This document shows, in pieces, positions 1 through 6,637 of a stretch of DNA of 10,094 nucleotides. Below the pieces are notes generated by a model. That model was not told where the DNA came from. It did no database searches and was given only the letters and a program-made list of their open reading frames with translations. Both the position numbers and the translations under genes were made by a program. Each line of letters starts with the position of its first letter. Position 1 is the first letter of the stretch. Source of the stretch: Methanomassiliicoccus sp. (GTDB taxonomy: Archaea > Thermoplasmatota > Thermoplasmata > Methanomassiliicoccales > JACIVX01); contig DYTM01000010.1 in the NCBI GenBank assembly GCA_020725985.1, forward strand, positions 1,224-11,317, written 5' to 3'.

Positions 1-136
1 GGAATCGAGTGCCTACGAAACGACTGCGCTTTTCAAATATGATTCGTACCAGTCATCCAGGGGAGGAACGGGAGTACGGGGCGACTTGGAGGTCTGCAAC
101 ACATCACTCGAGCGCCTCGCCGTTCAATCACGTGCC

Positions 137-1231
137 TCAGTTCAAGATTACGATGCTGCTACTGTCGGCGACGGCTCTTCCGTTACCATTCGAATTCGTG
201 CGACTTCCGTCCGCGCAGCCGCCAATCATCTTGGCGATTTCGGCCGACGAGAAGCTAACGATCCCTTTCGCGAACCCGCCGATCCTGACGACCTCTCCCT
301 TCCCGAAACTGCCCTCGACCTTGGTGATTCCGCAGGCGAGGAGGCTTTTGCCATTCCTCAGGGCTCTCTCCGCTCCCTCATCGACGATGAGCTTTCCCCG
401 GGGACAGGAGAAGAGTATCCATCGCTCCTTGTTCGTGTACCTGGCCTTGGCCGTGAAGAGCGTCCCGATCTCCTCCCCCTCGACAACGCGCAGGATCACG
501 TTCCTCTCTCTGCCGTGCACGATGATCATGTTGCACCCGGACTGCATGGCTATTTTTGCGGCGCTGATCTTCGTCCTCATGCCTCCGACCGACCTGTCGT
601 TCCTTGCCTTTCCCGCCATCCGCTCTATGTCTTTCGTGATCTCGTCGACGGTCGGAATGAGTCTCGCGTCGGGGTCCGCCTCCGGATTCCGATCGAAGAG
701 ACCATCCACATCGGTCAGAAGGACCAGGAGGTCGGCGTCCATTTTCGCCGCCACAAGAGCGGAAAGCTTGTCGTTGTCTCCGAAGACATCGCTTATCTCG
801 TCGGTGGCGATCACGTCGTTCTCGTTGACGATCGGAACGACCCCAAGCTTGAACAGTCTGTCCATCGCATCTCTCAGGTTCAGGTACCTCTTCCTGTCTG
901 AGAAGGCCCCGTAGGTGATCAATACCTGCCCCACCAGTTTTGCGTATTTGGTGAATGCCTCGCGGTATGAAAGCATGAGGGCTGTCTGGCCTACGGCGGC
1001 GCAGGCCTGCTTCATGGCGATGTCCTTGTTCTTCCCGTTGAGGCCGAGCTCGGTCGAGCCGGAGCCGATTGCGCCGGAGGTCACGATGATCGATTGAACC
1101 CCTCTTGCTTCGAGCTCGATCACCTGCCGCGCTATGCTGGCGATGTACTCGCGGTCGACCGTTCCGTCTTCCTTGCAGATGGTGTTCGTTCCTATCTTGA
1201 TCACGATGCGCTTCGCGCTCAAGTCCCTCAT
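137..1231 (-). CDS. proB: glutamate 5-kinase (gamma-glutamyl kinase) with C-terminal PUA domain
   Basis: This enzyme phosphorylates the gamma-carboxyl of L-glutamate with ATP, the committed step of proline synthesis in the cytoplasm. The 364 residues match full-length ProB. The amino-acid kinase domain covers about residues 8-240, with the phosphate-binding start KIGTNTI (12-18), IIVTSGAIGSG (48-58), the glutamate/ATP region NENDVIATDEISDVFGDNDKLSALVAAK (136-163), LLTDVDGLF (171-179) and GGMRTKISAAKIA (216-228). A PUA domain follows at about 270-345, as in the long bacterial-type ProB. The ATG start shares the sequence ATGA with the proA stop codon, so the two are translationally coupled and this is the second gene of the operon. 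The last 20 or so residues are low in complexity and probably not part of the fold. No further gene is visible downstream on this strand to the window edge. The assignment is firm. Confidence 0.96.
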   Translation of the reverse strand: MRDLSAKRIVIKIGTNTICKEDGTVDREYIASIARQVIELEARGVQSIIVTSGAIGSGSTELGLNGKNKDIAMKQACAAVGQTALMLSYREAFTKYAKLVGQVLITYGAFSDRKRYLNLRDAMDRLFKLGVVPIVNENDVIATDEISDVFGDNDKLSALVAAKMDADLLVLLTDVDGLFDRNPEADPDARLIPTVDEITKDIERMAGKARNDRSVGGMRTKISAAKIAMQSGCNMIIVHGRERNVILRVVEGEEIGTLFTAKARYTNKERWILFSCPRGKLIVDEGAERALRNGKSLLACGITKVEGSFGKGEVVRIGGFAKGIVSFSSAEIAKMIGGCADGSRTNSNGNGRAVADSSSIVILN

Positions 1232-2517
1232 GGGAGCTCCCTGTGTGTGAATGACCTTGCCTTCGCGCCCACGTAGTCCGAGACAACGTGCCCTCTGCCC
1301 GAAAGCCTGTACTTGTATATGACCAGACCTTCGAGGCCCACTGGTCCCCGGGCATGGGTCTTATTCGTGCTGATCCCCACCTCCGCTCCCAGGCCATAAC
1401 GATAACCGTCGGCGAACCTGGTGGAGCAGTTCCACATGACTGATGCGGAGTCAACATCGTCCATGAACCTCTTCGCCACCGCGTCGTTCCGCGTTATGAT
1501 CGCGTCGGTGTGATGGGAACCATATTTGTTGATGTGATCGATTGCCTCCTCCAGAGCCGAGACGATCCTGACATTCAGAACAAGATCGTTGTACTCCCTG
1601 AACCAGTCCTCCTCCGTCGCTGGGCTCGCACGGACGAGCTTCCTTGTCTCCGCATCCCCGCGAAGCTCCACGCCCGCTCTCTCGTACCGCGAGGCGACCC
1701 GTGGGAGGAAATCCGAGGCGATGTCTTTGTGAACGAGGAGAGTCTCCATGGCATTGCAGACGGCGGGATACTGGACCTTCGCATCATAGCAGACCCTAAC
1801 CGCCATGTCGATGTCCGCGTCCCTGTCGACGTAGGTGTGACAGACTCCTGAGGCGTGGCCGAGAACGGGAATCCTCGTCGAATCCTTGATCGAGCGCACC
1901 AGCTCATTCGATCCCCTCGGGATGAGAAGGTCGACGAAATCGTCCAGATCAAGCAGGTGACGGAACTCTTCCCGGGTGGAGAGGAGCTGTATCGCATCTT
2001 CGAACCGCCTATCGACCGATTCGACTGCTTCCTTCATCGCGACCGCTAGAACCTTGTTCGTCTCCTTCGCCTCCGAGCCCCCCTTCAGGAGGACCGCGTT
2101 CCCGGACTTGAGACAGAGTGATGATATCTGAACGAGAGCGTCAGGTCTGGACTCGAAGATCACGCCCACGACACCTATCGGACAGGTCACCTTCTCAAGG
2201 ATCAGTCCCTCGTCCAGCTCTGTCCTTGCCAGGACCCTCCCGACAGGGTCCTCCATGGAAACAAGAGAAAGGATCGATTGAATCGACTCGCCGATCCTCT
2301 CCCGATCATATCCAAGGCGTTTGATGAGAGGCGGAGAAAGGCCGATCGCCCTCGCATTCTTCAGGTCCTTCCGATTCGCCGAGACGATCTCATCCTCTCT
2401 CCTGAGCAGCTCATCTGCCATCGCCTGGAGCGCCCTATTCCTCAGCTCGACCGGAGCGCCTTGAAGCCGGCGGGAGACCTCCTTTGCCCTCTCAGCGCAT
2501 CTTCGAATCGTCTCCAT
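1228..2517 (-). CDS. proA: gamma-glutamyl phosphate reductase (glutamate-5-semialdehyde dehydrogenase)
   Basis: This is the second enzyme of proline synthesis, reducing gamma-glutamyl phosphate to glutamate-5-semialdehyde with NADPH. The protein has 429 residues from the ATG at 2517, typical of ProA. Numbered from that ATG, visible motifs are the cofactor-binding segment GVVGVIFESRPDALVQ (115-130), LKSGNAVLLKGGSEAKETN (136-154), LIPRGSNELVRSI (198-210), the GHASGVCHTYVD segment (220-231), and YPAVCNAMETLLVH (250-263) carrying the catalytic Cys254. A TTG at 2532 would add five residues. I prefer the ATG because a TATA-like box at 2544-2550 puts transcription start near 2521, downstream of the TTG. 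proA comes first and proB second, the reverse of the common proBA order. The labile acyl phosphate made by ProB is passed to ProA, which fits their tight coupling. Confidence 0.96.
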   Translation of the reverse strand: METIRRCAERAKEVSRRLQGAPVELRNRALQAMADELLRREDEIVSANRKDLKNARAIGLSPPLIKRLGYDRERIGESIQSILSLVSMEDPVGRVLARTELDEGLILEKVTCPIGVVGVIFESRPDALVQISSLCLKSGNAVLLKGGSEAKETNKVLAVAMKEAVESVDRRFEDAIQLLSTREEFRHLLDLDDFVDLLIPRGSNELVRSIKDSTRIPVLGHASGVCHTYVDRDADIDMAVRVCYDAKVQYPAVCNAMETLLVHKDIASDFLPRVASRYERAGVELRGDAETRKLVRASPATEEDWFREYNDLVLNVRIVSALEEAIDHINKYGSHHTDAIITRNDAVAKRFMDDVDSASVMWNCSTRFADGYRYGLGAEVGISTNKTHARGPVGLEGLVIYKYRLSGRGHVVSDYVGAKARSFTHRELP

Positions 2518-2542
2518 GACGAGCGGTAGCAATTGTCACTCG

Positions 2543-2551
2543 CGTATAAGG
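2543..2551 (-). promoter_or_regulatory. TATA-like box for the proA-proB operon
   Basis: On the minus strand the sequence reads cttatacgc, an archaeal box A-like element. Its centre lies about 30 bases upstream of the proA ATG, so the predicted transcript would begin only a few bases before that codon. This supports a leaderless or near-leaderless mRNA and the ATG rather than the upstream TTG. Called by eye. Confidence 0.5.
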
Positions 2552-2700
2552 ATTTCGTCAAGGCCTCGAGAAGAACGAGGGATCGCCGCCTTCATCCGTT
2601 CGCCTTAAGTAAGAGGCCGACAATATGCCACGGCCTACCACGGCAGGAATTGACATGAGCAGGATGCCAGCAAGAAGGGATTTATTTATTAGCCGATCGA

Positions 2701-3825
2701 GTTGAGATCTACGATACAACGCTTAGAGATGGAGCTCAGACCGAAGGCATATCTTTCTCGACCGAAGACAAGTTGGAGATCGCATCGAAACTGGACGCTT
2801 TCGGCGTTGACTTCATTGAGGGAGGCTATCCCGTCTCCAACCCCAAGGACCGATCTTTCTTCGATAGGGCGAAGGCGCTTGGACTCAAGAATGCCAGATT
2901 GGTGGCTTTCGGATCGACCCGTGGAAAGGGGAGAAGGGCTGGAGATGACCCCTCCATCAAGGCCCTCCTTGAGTCCGACACTGAATGGGTATGTATCTTC
3001 GGCAAGTCGTGGGGATTGCATGTCAGGGAGATGCTCAAAGTCTCCCCGAGGCACAATCTCGAGATGATAGAGGAGAGCGTTTCCTTCCTTGCCTCGAATG
3101 GTCGGAAGGTGATTTTCGACGCCGAGCACTTCTTCGACGGCTGGAAGGAAGACGAGGGCTACGCGCTTGAGGTTCTCGACGCGGCTGAGCGGGCCGGCGC
3201 TGATTACCTGGTGCTCTGCGACACCAATGGAGGAAGTCTGCCTTCCGAGGTTTCCGTGATTGTCGCTCGAGTTGTGCGCGACAGCAACGTCAGAATCGGT
3301 GTCCACATGCACAACGATGCCGACTTGGCGGTGGCGAACACCCTCGCAGCAGTCGAGGCGGGGGCCACTATGGTGCAAGGTACCGTCAATGGCATCGGCG
3401 AGAGATGCGGAAATGCCAACCTGTGCTCGATAGTTCCGAATTTGACGCTCAAGATGGGGGCGGGCTCGAACGTGAAGGACCTGAGAAGGATCGCATCGTT
3501 GTCCTCATTCGTCGGGGAGGTGGCGAATGTCTCGGTGAGTCCGCGAATGCCATATGTTGGCACGAGCGCATTCGCTCACAAGGGAGGAATCCATGTTAGC
3601 GCGGTCGTCAAGAACCCCGCATCGTACGAGCATATCGATCCCGAGGTTGTTGGCAACCGGAGGAGGATCCTGGTTTCGGAGCTCTCCGGCGTCTCAGGGA
3701 TCTTGGCAAAGGCTCGCGAGTATGGCATAGAGGAGAATGAGGAGAATGGGCGGTCGGTCCTCGAGCGACTCAAATCCATGGAATCGGAAGGGTTCCAGTT
3801 TGAGGGCGCAGAAGCGAGCTTCTGA
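2701..3825 (+). CDS. cimA: citramalate synthase, catalytic (HMGL-like) part; no canonical start codon
   Basis: Citramalate synthase condenses pyruvate with acetyl-CoA to (R)-citramalate, opening the threonine-independent route to isoleucine. The frame from 2701 reads VEIYDTTLRDGAQTEGISFS, with the metal-binding active-site motif DTTLRDG at residues 5-11. Family-specific blocks follow: FIEGGYPVSNPKD, IFGKSWGLHVREML, VIFDAEHFFDGWK, LVLCDTNGG, HMHNDADLAVAN (202-213, the metal-ligand HxH motif), NGIGERCGNANLCSIVPNL, PYVGTSAFAHKGGIHVSAVVKNP and VGNRRRILVSELSG. AFAHKGGIHVSAV with AEHFFDG is diagnostic of the Geobacter/Leptospira-like CimA subfamily rather than LeuA. Upstream the frame is open to a stop at 2656-2658, but it has no ATG, GTG or TTG. 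The first such codon is TTG 2773, which would remove the active-site motif. The frame ends at TGA 3823-3825 just after GAEASF, where homologues continue with ELL. The family call is firm; whether the gene is intact is not. Confidence 0.9.
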   Translation, partial: VEIYDTTLRDGAQTEGISFSTEDKLEIASKLDAFGVDFIEGGYPVSNPKDRSFFDRAKALGLKNARLVAFGSTRGKGRRAGDDPSIKALLESDTEWVCIFGKSWGLHVREMLKVSPRHNLEMIEESVSFLASNGRKVIFDAEHFFDGWKEDEGYALEVLDAAERAGADYLVLCDTNGGSLPSEVSVIVARVVRDSNVRIGVHMHNDADLAVANTLAAVEAGATMVQGTVNGIGERCGNANLCSIVPNLTLKMGAGSNVKDLRRIASLSSFVGEVANVSVSPRMPYVGTSAFAHKGGIHVSAVVKNPASYEHIDPEVVGNRRRILVSELSGVSGILAKAREYGIEENEENGRSVLERLKSMESEGFQFEGAEASF

Positions 3826-4265
3826 AGAGACTTCGCGGCGAGGGCATACCTCATTTCAAACTCGATGGTTTCAGAGTGGTCGTGGACGTGTCGGGGGATT
3901 CGATGCGGTCGGAGGCGGTCGTCAAGGTGGCGCATCCCCAAGGGGAGGTGGAGCACACGGCGTCGGAGGGGAACGGCCCCGTGAATGCACTCGATCGCGC
4001 CCTGAGGAAGGGCTTGATGAGGTTCTTCCCCGAGATATCGGAGGTGAGATTGACCGACTACAAAGTGAGGGTGATCGACACGGGATCTGCAACTGCAGCG
4101 AAGGTAAGGGTGCTCATCAAGTCTACCGACGGATCGAGATCGTGGACAACGATCGGCGTGTCAACCAACATAATTGAGGCAAGCTTGATGGCGCTCCTCG
4201 ATTCCATCGAGTACAAACTCCAGGACTCCAGACCTCCGCCGACAAACGCCATGCGATCATCATAG
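3822..4265 (+). CDS. cimA: citramalate synthase, C-terminal LeuA-type allosteric/dimerisation domain (out of frame with the catalytic part)
   Basis: This frame continues the citramalate synthase after a shift of reading frame. It reads LLKRLRGEGIPHFKLDGFRVVVDV, then EAVVKVAHPQGEVEHTASEGNGPVNALDRALRKGL, VRLTDYKVRVIDTGSATAAKVRVLI and TIGVSTNIIEASLMALLDSIEYKL. These are the hallmarks of the LeuA C-terminal domain (GNGPVNALDxALR, DYKVR, GxSxNIIEAS), which binds the end-product amino acid and feeds back on activity. With the upstream part the total is about 520 residues, the usual CimA length. The domain is well preserved, suggesting recent damage, a sequencing or assembly error, or a genuinely split enzyme. 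If made separately, GTG 3876 or ATG 3903 could start it, but I see no ribosome-binding site and such a start would cut the first strand. Only 130 bases separate it from the next gene. Confidence 0.82.
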   Translation: MKRLRGEGIPHFKLDGFRVVVDVSGDSMRSEAVVKVAHPQGEVEHTASEGNGPVNALDRALRKGLMRFFPEISEVRLTDYKVRVIDTGSATAAKVRVLIKSTDGSRSWTTIGVSTNIIEASLMALLDSIEYKLQDSRPPPTNAMRSS

Positions 4266-4395
4266 AGTCTTCAATTTCCTCGACTCCAAACATTACTGCG
4301 TATCAGGTTGTCAAAGCTGAGAAGCGGAGGGGCACGTGGCGGGGGTTGGACGTGAATCGGCTCGGCATTCGAGATCGAAATCATAGACAACGCTT

Positions 4396-5001
4396 ATGCG
4401 ACGAGTGTGCATTGTCGGATTCATGGGATTTGCCAGGAACCCCGGGCTGTACCTGCTTCTTGGGTCACTTCAGTTCGCGTTGCTGCTGATGATCGCAGAG
4501 ATGCTTCGTCCAGGCTACAGCGTCTCGCTGAACTACATCAGCGACCTCGGGGTCGGTTCCGAACCTTCCAGGACGATATTCAACGGCACTCTCATCCTTT
4601 TCGGCCTCTTCGGACTCGCAGCTTCCTGGTTGTTTTGGAGGCAGAAGGAAAGGAAGGCGTTCATTGCCGCCCTCGCGATCTCCTCGATAGGGACGATTGG
4701 CGTCGGCTTGTTTCCGGAGGACACAGGTGCGCCGCATGCCCTCTTCGCATTGCTCGCTTTCTTCTTCGGAGCCCTGACGGCGATTCTCTCTTTCTTGATC
4801 GTCAGGCCGCCGTATTCGTGGTTCGGAGCCGGCCTGGGAGGATTGAGCATGGCCGCCCTGGTTCTGTTCATCACGGGGAGCTACCTTGGCCTCGGGCCCG
4901 GAGGAATGGAGCGCCTCATACTGTATCCTTCCCTCCTTTGGTACATCGGGTTCGGAGGATACCTCCTTCGCCCTGCGGATCATGCAGCCACCGCCGCCTG
5001 A
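4396..5001 (+). CDS. DUF998-family integral membrane protein
   Basis: The 201-residue protein is almost entirely membrane-embedded, with about six helices at roughly 17-37, 61-81, 86-104, 113-136, 143-163 and 172-192. After helix 1 comes SLNYISDLGVG (44-54), the conserved loop of the DUF998 family. GLFPEDTGAPH (103-113) before helix 4 is also typical of that family. The biochemical function of DUF998 proteins is not established, and I assign none. The start could be ATG 4396 or the in-frame ATG at 4423 (MGFARNPG), since no clear ribosome-binding site separates them. The gene stands between citramalate synthase and a minus-strand tRNA and does not look like part of an operon. Confidence 0.85.
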   Translation: MRRVCIVGFMGFARNPGLYLLLGSLQFALLLMIAEMLRPGYSVSLNYISDLGVGSEPSRTIFNGTLILFGLFGLAASWLFWRQKERKAFIAALAISSIGTIGVGLFPEDTGAPHALFALLAFFFGALTAILSFLIVRPPYSWFGAGLGGLSMAALVLFITGSYLGLGPGGMERLILYPSLLWYIGFGGYLLRPADHAATAA

Positions 5002-5044
5002 TTCCATCGAAGATGGCCCCACCCCAGGATAGTTCAGGAGAAGT

Positions 5045-5122
5045 TGGTGCTCCCGCCGGGATTTGAACCCGAGTCGCGGGCTCGAGAGGCCCGCATGATT
5101 GACCGGACTACACTACGGGAGC
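5045..5122 (-). tRNA. tRNA-Glu (anticodon CTC), CCA encoded
   Basis: The reverse complement folds as a complete class I tRNA. The acceptor stem is GCTCCCG paired with CGGGAGC. The anticodon stem CGGGC/GCCCG carries the loop CTCTCGA, giving anticodon CTC, which reads GAG. The T arm has loop TTCAAAT. The body is 75 nt including discriminator A (5048), and the terminal CCA is encoded at 5047-5045. No intron is present. The general sequence, including GTAGTGTAGTCCGG after the acceptor, resembles archaeal tRNA-Glu. It is transcribed away from the downstream plus-strand gene at 5163. Confidence 0.95.
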
Positions 5123-5149
5123 CTTTTGTGGACCAATAAGAACGCCTTA

Positions 5150-5159
5150 GTTAAATCTT
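5150..5159 (-). promoter_or_regulatory. TATA-like box for tRNA-Glu
   Basis: The minus strand reads aagatttaac here, centred about 32 bases before the tRNA 5' end, as expected for an archaeal box A with a short 5' leader. The intergenic strip is only 40 bases. A weak plus-strand element, caataaga at about 5134-5141, lies 25 bases before the ATG at 5163. Called by eye. Confidence 0.45.
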
Positions 5160-5162
5160 TTG

Positions 5163-5759
5163 ATGTTCTTCCCCTTTCCCATTCCTGATTCTGAGATAGA
5201 AAGAATATTCCGTCCGAACTCCATGCTTCAGGCGTTGCCGACGTCGAAGGTATTCCGCTACAGCAGGAAGTCCTTCTTCCTCGACCTACTCATGGTTCTT
5301 GCAGCCGGAGCGGTGCTTCTCGTCCTCCTCGGCGTTTCCACTGGCTACGATATCCTGACTGTCTCGATCGGCCTCGCCGTGGAGCTTCTTGTGATATTCC
5401 TGCTCGGAGTTACCCCGCTGCTGACCTACCACGAGATCAGGGGAGACAAGCTCATCCTCAGGCAAGGCTGGTATTTCAAGGCCGAGATCCCGCTGACAAG
5501 AATAAAGAGCGTCGAGATGATGGAGAAGGGGCCGATCAGGACCGGCGTGTTCTTCCGCATCCTTCAGTCGACCCTGTTCGTCACCTCGAAAAGACACGAC
5601 CTCATCGTCCTCAAGTTGAAGGAGAAGCAGAGGTTCGGCTGGGCCCTGGGGAAGAGGGCCGACACCGTGATCTTCGACGCAATGGGTTCGGAGAGGTTCC
5701 TGAGAGCGGTGGAGGAGTCCTCCGCGGTCACTCGCGCCAATCCAGGCCGAGCGTCCTGA
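5163..5759 (+). CDS. small membrane protein with bacterial-PH-like (YdbS/bPH type) domain
   Basis: The 198-residue protein has a short cytoplasmic N-terminus, two adjacent membrane helices (about residues 36-60 and 64-84, ending LLGVTPLLTY) and a soluble beta-rich domain. That domain reads EIRGDKLILRQGWYFKAEIPLTRIKSVEM and closes with VIFDAMGSERFLRAVEE. The pattern strand, 'IPLxRIxSVE', then a terminal helix after 'D..ERFL' is that of bacterial PH domains found next to membrane helices. Function is unknown; such domains are generally thought to mediate assembly or binding at the membrane. ATG 5163 is preferred over the in-frame TTG 5160. The 3' end overlaps the convergent nadE by 32 bases. 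A similar two-helix plus PH-like protein lies at the right end of the window. Confidence 0.75.
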   Translation: MFFPFPIPDSEIERIFRPNSMLQALPTSKVFRYSRKSFFLDLLMVLAAGAVLLVLLGVSTGYDILTVSIGLAVELLVIFLLGVTPLLTYHEIRGDKLILRQGWYFKAEIPLTRIKSVEMMEKGPIRTGVFFRILQSTLFVTSKRHDLIVLKLKEKQRFGWALGKRADTVIFDAMGSERFLRAVEESSAVTRANPGRAS

Positions 5760-6549
5760 TGCCTATCTTCGGAATCAGGGGCATCTTCCTCTTGTGGACG
5801 GTGGCGCGATGCTTGTTCCAAATTCGCCGGACGAGAGTCAAGTCCAGACCGGTCCTCGCCGCTATCTCCTCAATGGGAAGGCTCATCTCAATTCCCATCA
5901 GAATGCTGTCAAGATCCTCGTAGGTGATCCCCATCTCCCCCTCGTCCGTCTGATCCGCCCAAAGGCCCGCAGTCGGTACCTTCTCAACGATGCATCTCGG
6001 GATGCCGATCTTCTCGGCGAGCTCCCTCACCTCGCCCTTGTAGAGATCCCCGATCGGGCAGAAGTCCGCCCCGCCGTCGCCGAACTTGGTGAAGTAACCT
6101 ATCAGGAGCTCGCTCTTGTTGCTTGTTCCCATAACCACTCGGCCCCTGAGATTTGCCTCATGGAAGAGCACAGTCATCCTGCACCTTGTCATCACGTTCC
6201 CCAGGAGGTCCTTTCTGTCAAGGTGGGAAAGCATCCTCTGATAGCCTTCCAAGGCGGGCGTGATGTCAACAACCTTGAACTCCATGCCACAGCGGGAGGA
6301 GAAGTCCTCCGCGTCGATCTGGTCTTGGGATGACGAGACCCTGGAAGGCATGAAGACGTTCAGCACCCTCTCCGGGCCAATCGCCCCCGCGCAGAGCTTG
6401 GAGACAACCGCAGAATCGATGCCGCCGCTCAGTCCGATCACCACCCCGTTCCCGCCGCTCTCCTCGACTTTCTGGCGGATGAAATCCATGATGATGAAAT
6501 CGGTATGCTCCTTGAGCTGGGGACGCATGGCCGAGGATATCTGCGTCAT
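5728..6549 (-). CDS. nadE: NAD+ synthase, ammonia-dependent type
   Basis: NAD synthase adenylates nicotinic acid adenine dinucleotide with ATP and amidates it to NAD+. The 273 residues are the usual length of the single-domain ammonia-using form, with no fused glutaminase. The ATP-pyrophosphatase P-loop is VVIGLSGGIDSAVVSKL (36-52). It is followed by RVLNVFMPSR, GRVVMGTSNKSELLIGYFTKFGDGGADFCPIGDLYKGEVRELA (136-178), which holds the substrate and dimer-interface residues, and VPTAGLWADQTDEGEMGITYEDLD (191-214). ATG 6549 is used; the in-frame ATG at 6528 (MRPQLKEH) is possible. The gene is divergent from a carbon-nitrogen hydrolase 88 bases away, which may supply its ammonia. It overlaps tail to tail with the PH-like gene. 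The assignment is firm. Confidence 0.95.
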   Translation of the reverse strand: MTQISSAMRPQLKEHTDFIIMDFIRQKVEESGGNGVVIGLSGGIDSAVVSKLCAGAIGPERVLNVFMPSRVSSSQDQIDAEDFSSRCGMEFKVVDITPALEGYQRMLSHLDRKDLLGNVMTRCRMTVLFHEANLRGRVVMGTSNKSELLIGYFTKFGDGGADFCPIGDLYKGEVRELAEKIGIPRCIVEKVPTAGLWADQTDEGEMGITYEDLDSILMGIEMSLPIEEIAARTGLDLTLVRRIWNKHRATVHKRKMPLIPKIGIRTLGLDWRE

Positions 6550-6637
6550 TGTTCTTATTCATTCCCACATGCTCCCTTGGCCTGATTCAGCCTCCAAAAG
6601 TAACATATGAGGAGAGTGCGATTTCAATCGGGATACC

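Noticed and set aside
1..136. A short gene downstream of proB, such as proC
   Set aside because: All minus-strand frames here stop within about 30 codons and show no dehydrogenase motif. I see nothing codable.
9..914. Long plus-strand open frames opposite proB (9-914 and 86-901)
   Set aside because: They lie antisense to a clear proB, are rich in Ser, Pro and Arg, show no family motifs, and come from the codon bias of the opposite strand.
378..1457. 359-residue minus-strand frame overlapping proB and proA
   Set aside because: Its composition is dominated by Arg, Gly, Asp and His in low-complexity style. It covers two real genes in another frame.
2689..3378. 229-residue minus-strand frame opposite citramalate synthase
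   Set aside because: It is an antisense shadow of conserved catalytic blocks, with no recognisable domain and no promoter.
3816..3830. Programmed -1 ribosomal frameshift joining the two citramalate synthase parts
   Set aside because: There is no X-XXY-YYZ slippery sequence, re-pairing of the Phe codon in the -1 frame is poor, and I see no obvious downstream stem-loop. A small deletion explains the data better.
3737..4177. Plus-strand frame bridging the citramalate synthase frame break
   Set aside because: It is in the third frame, Gly/Arg-rich and without family motifs. It does not join the two real halves.
4407..5066. 219-residue plus-strand frame overlapping the DUF998 gene
   Set aside because: It is Arg/His/Pro-rich without membrane or domain signals. 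The alternative frame carries the DUF998 loop and six helices, and this frame also runs into the tRNA.
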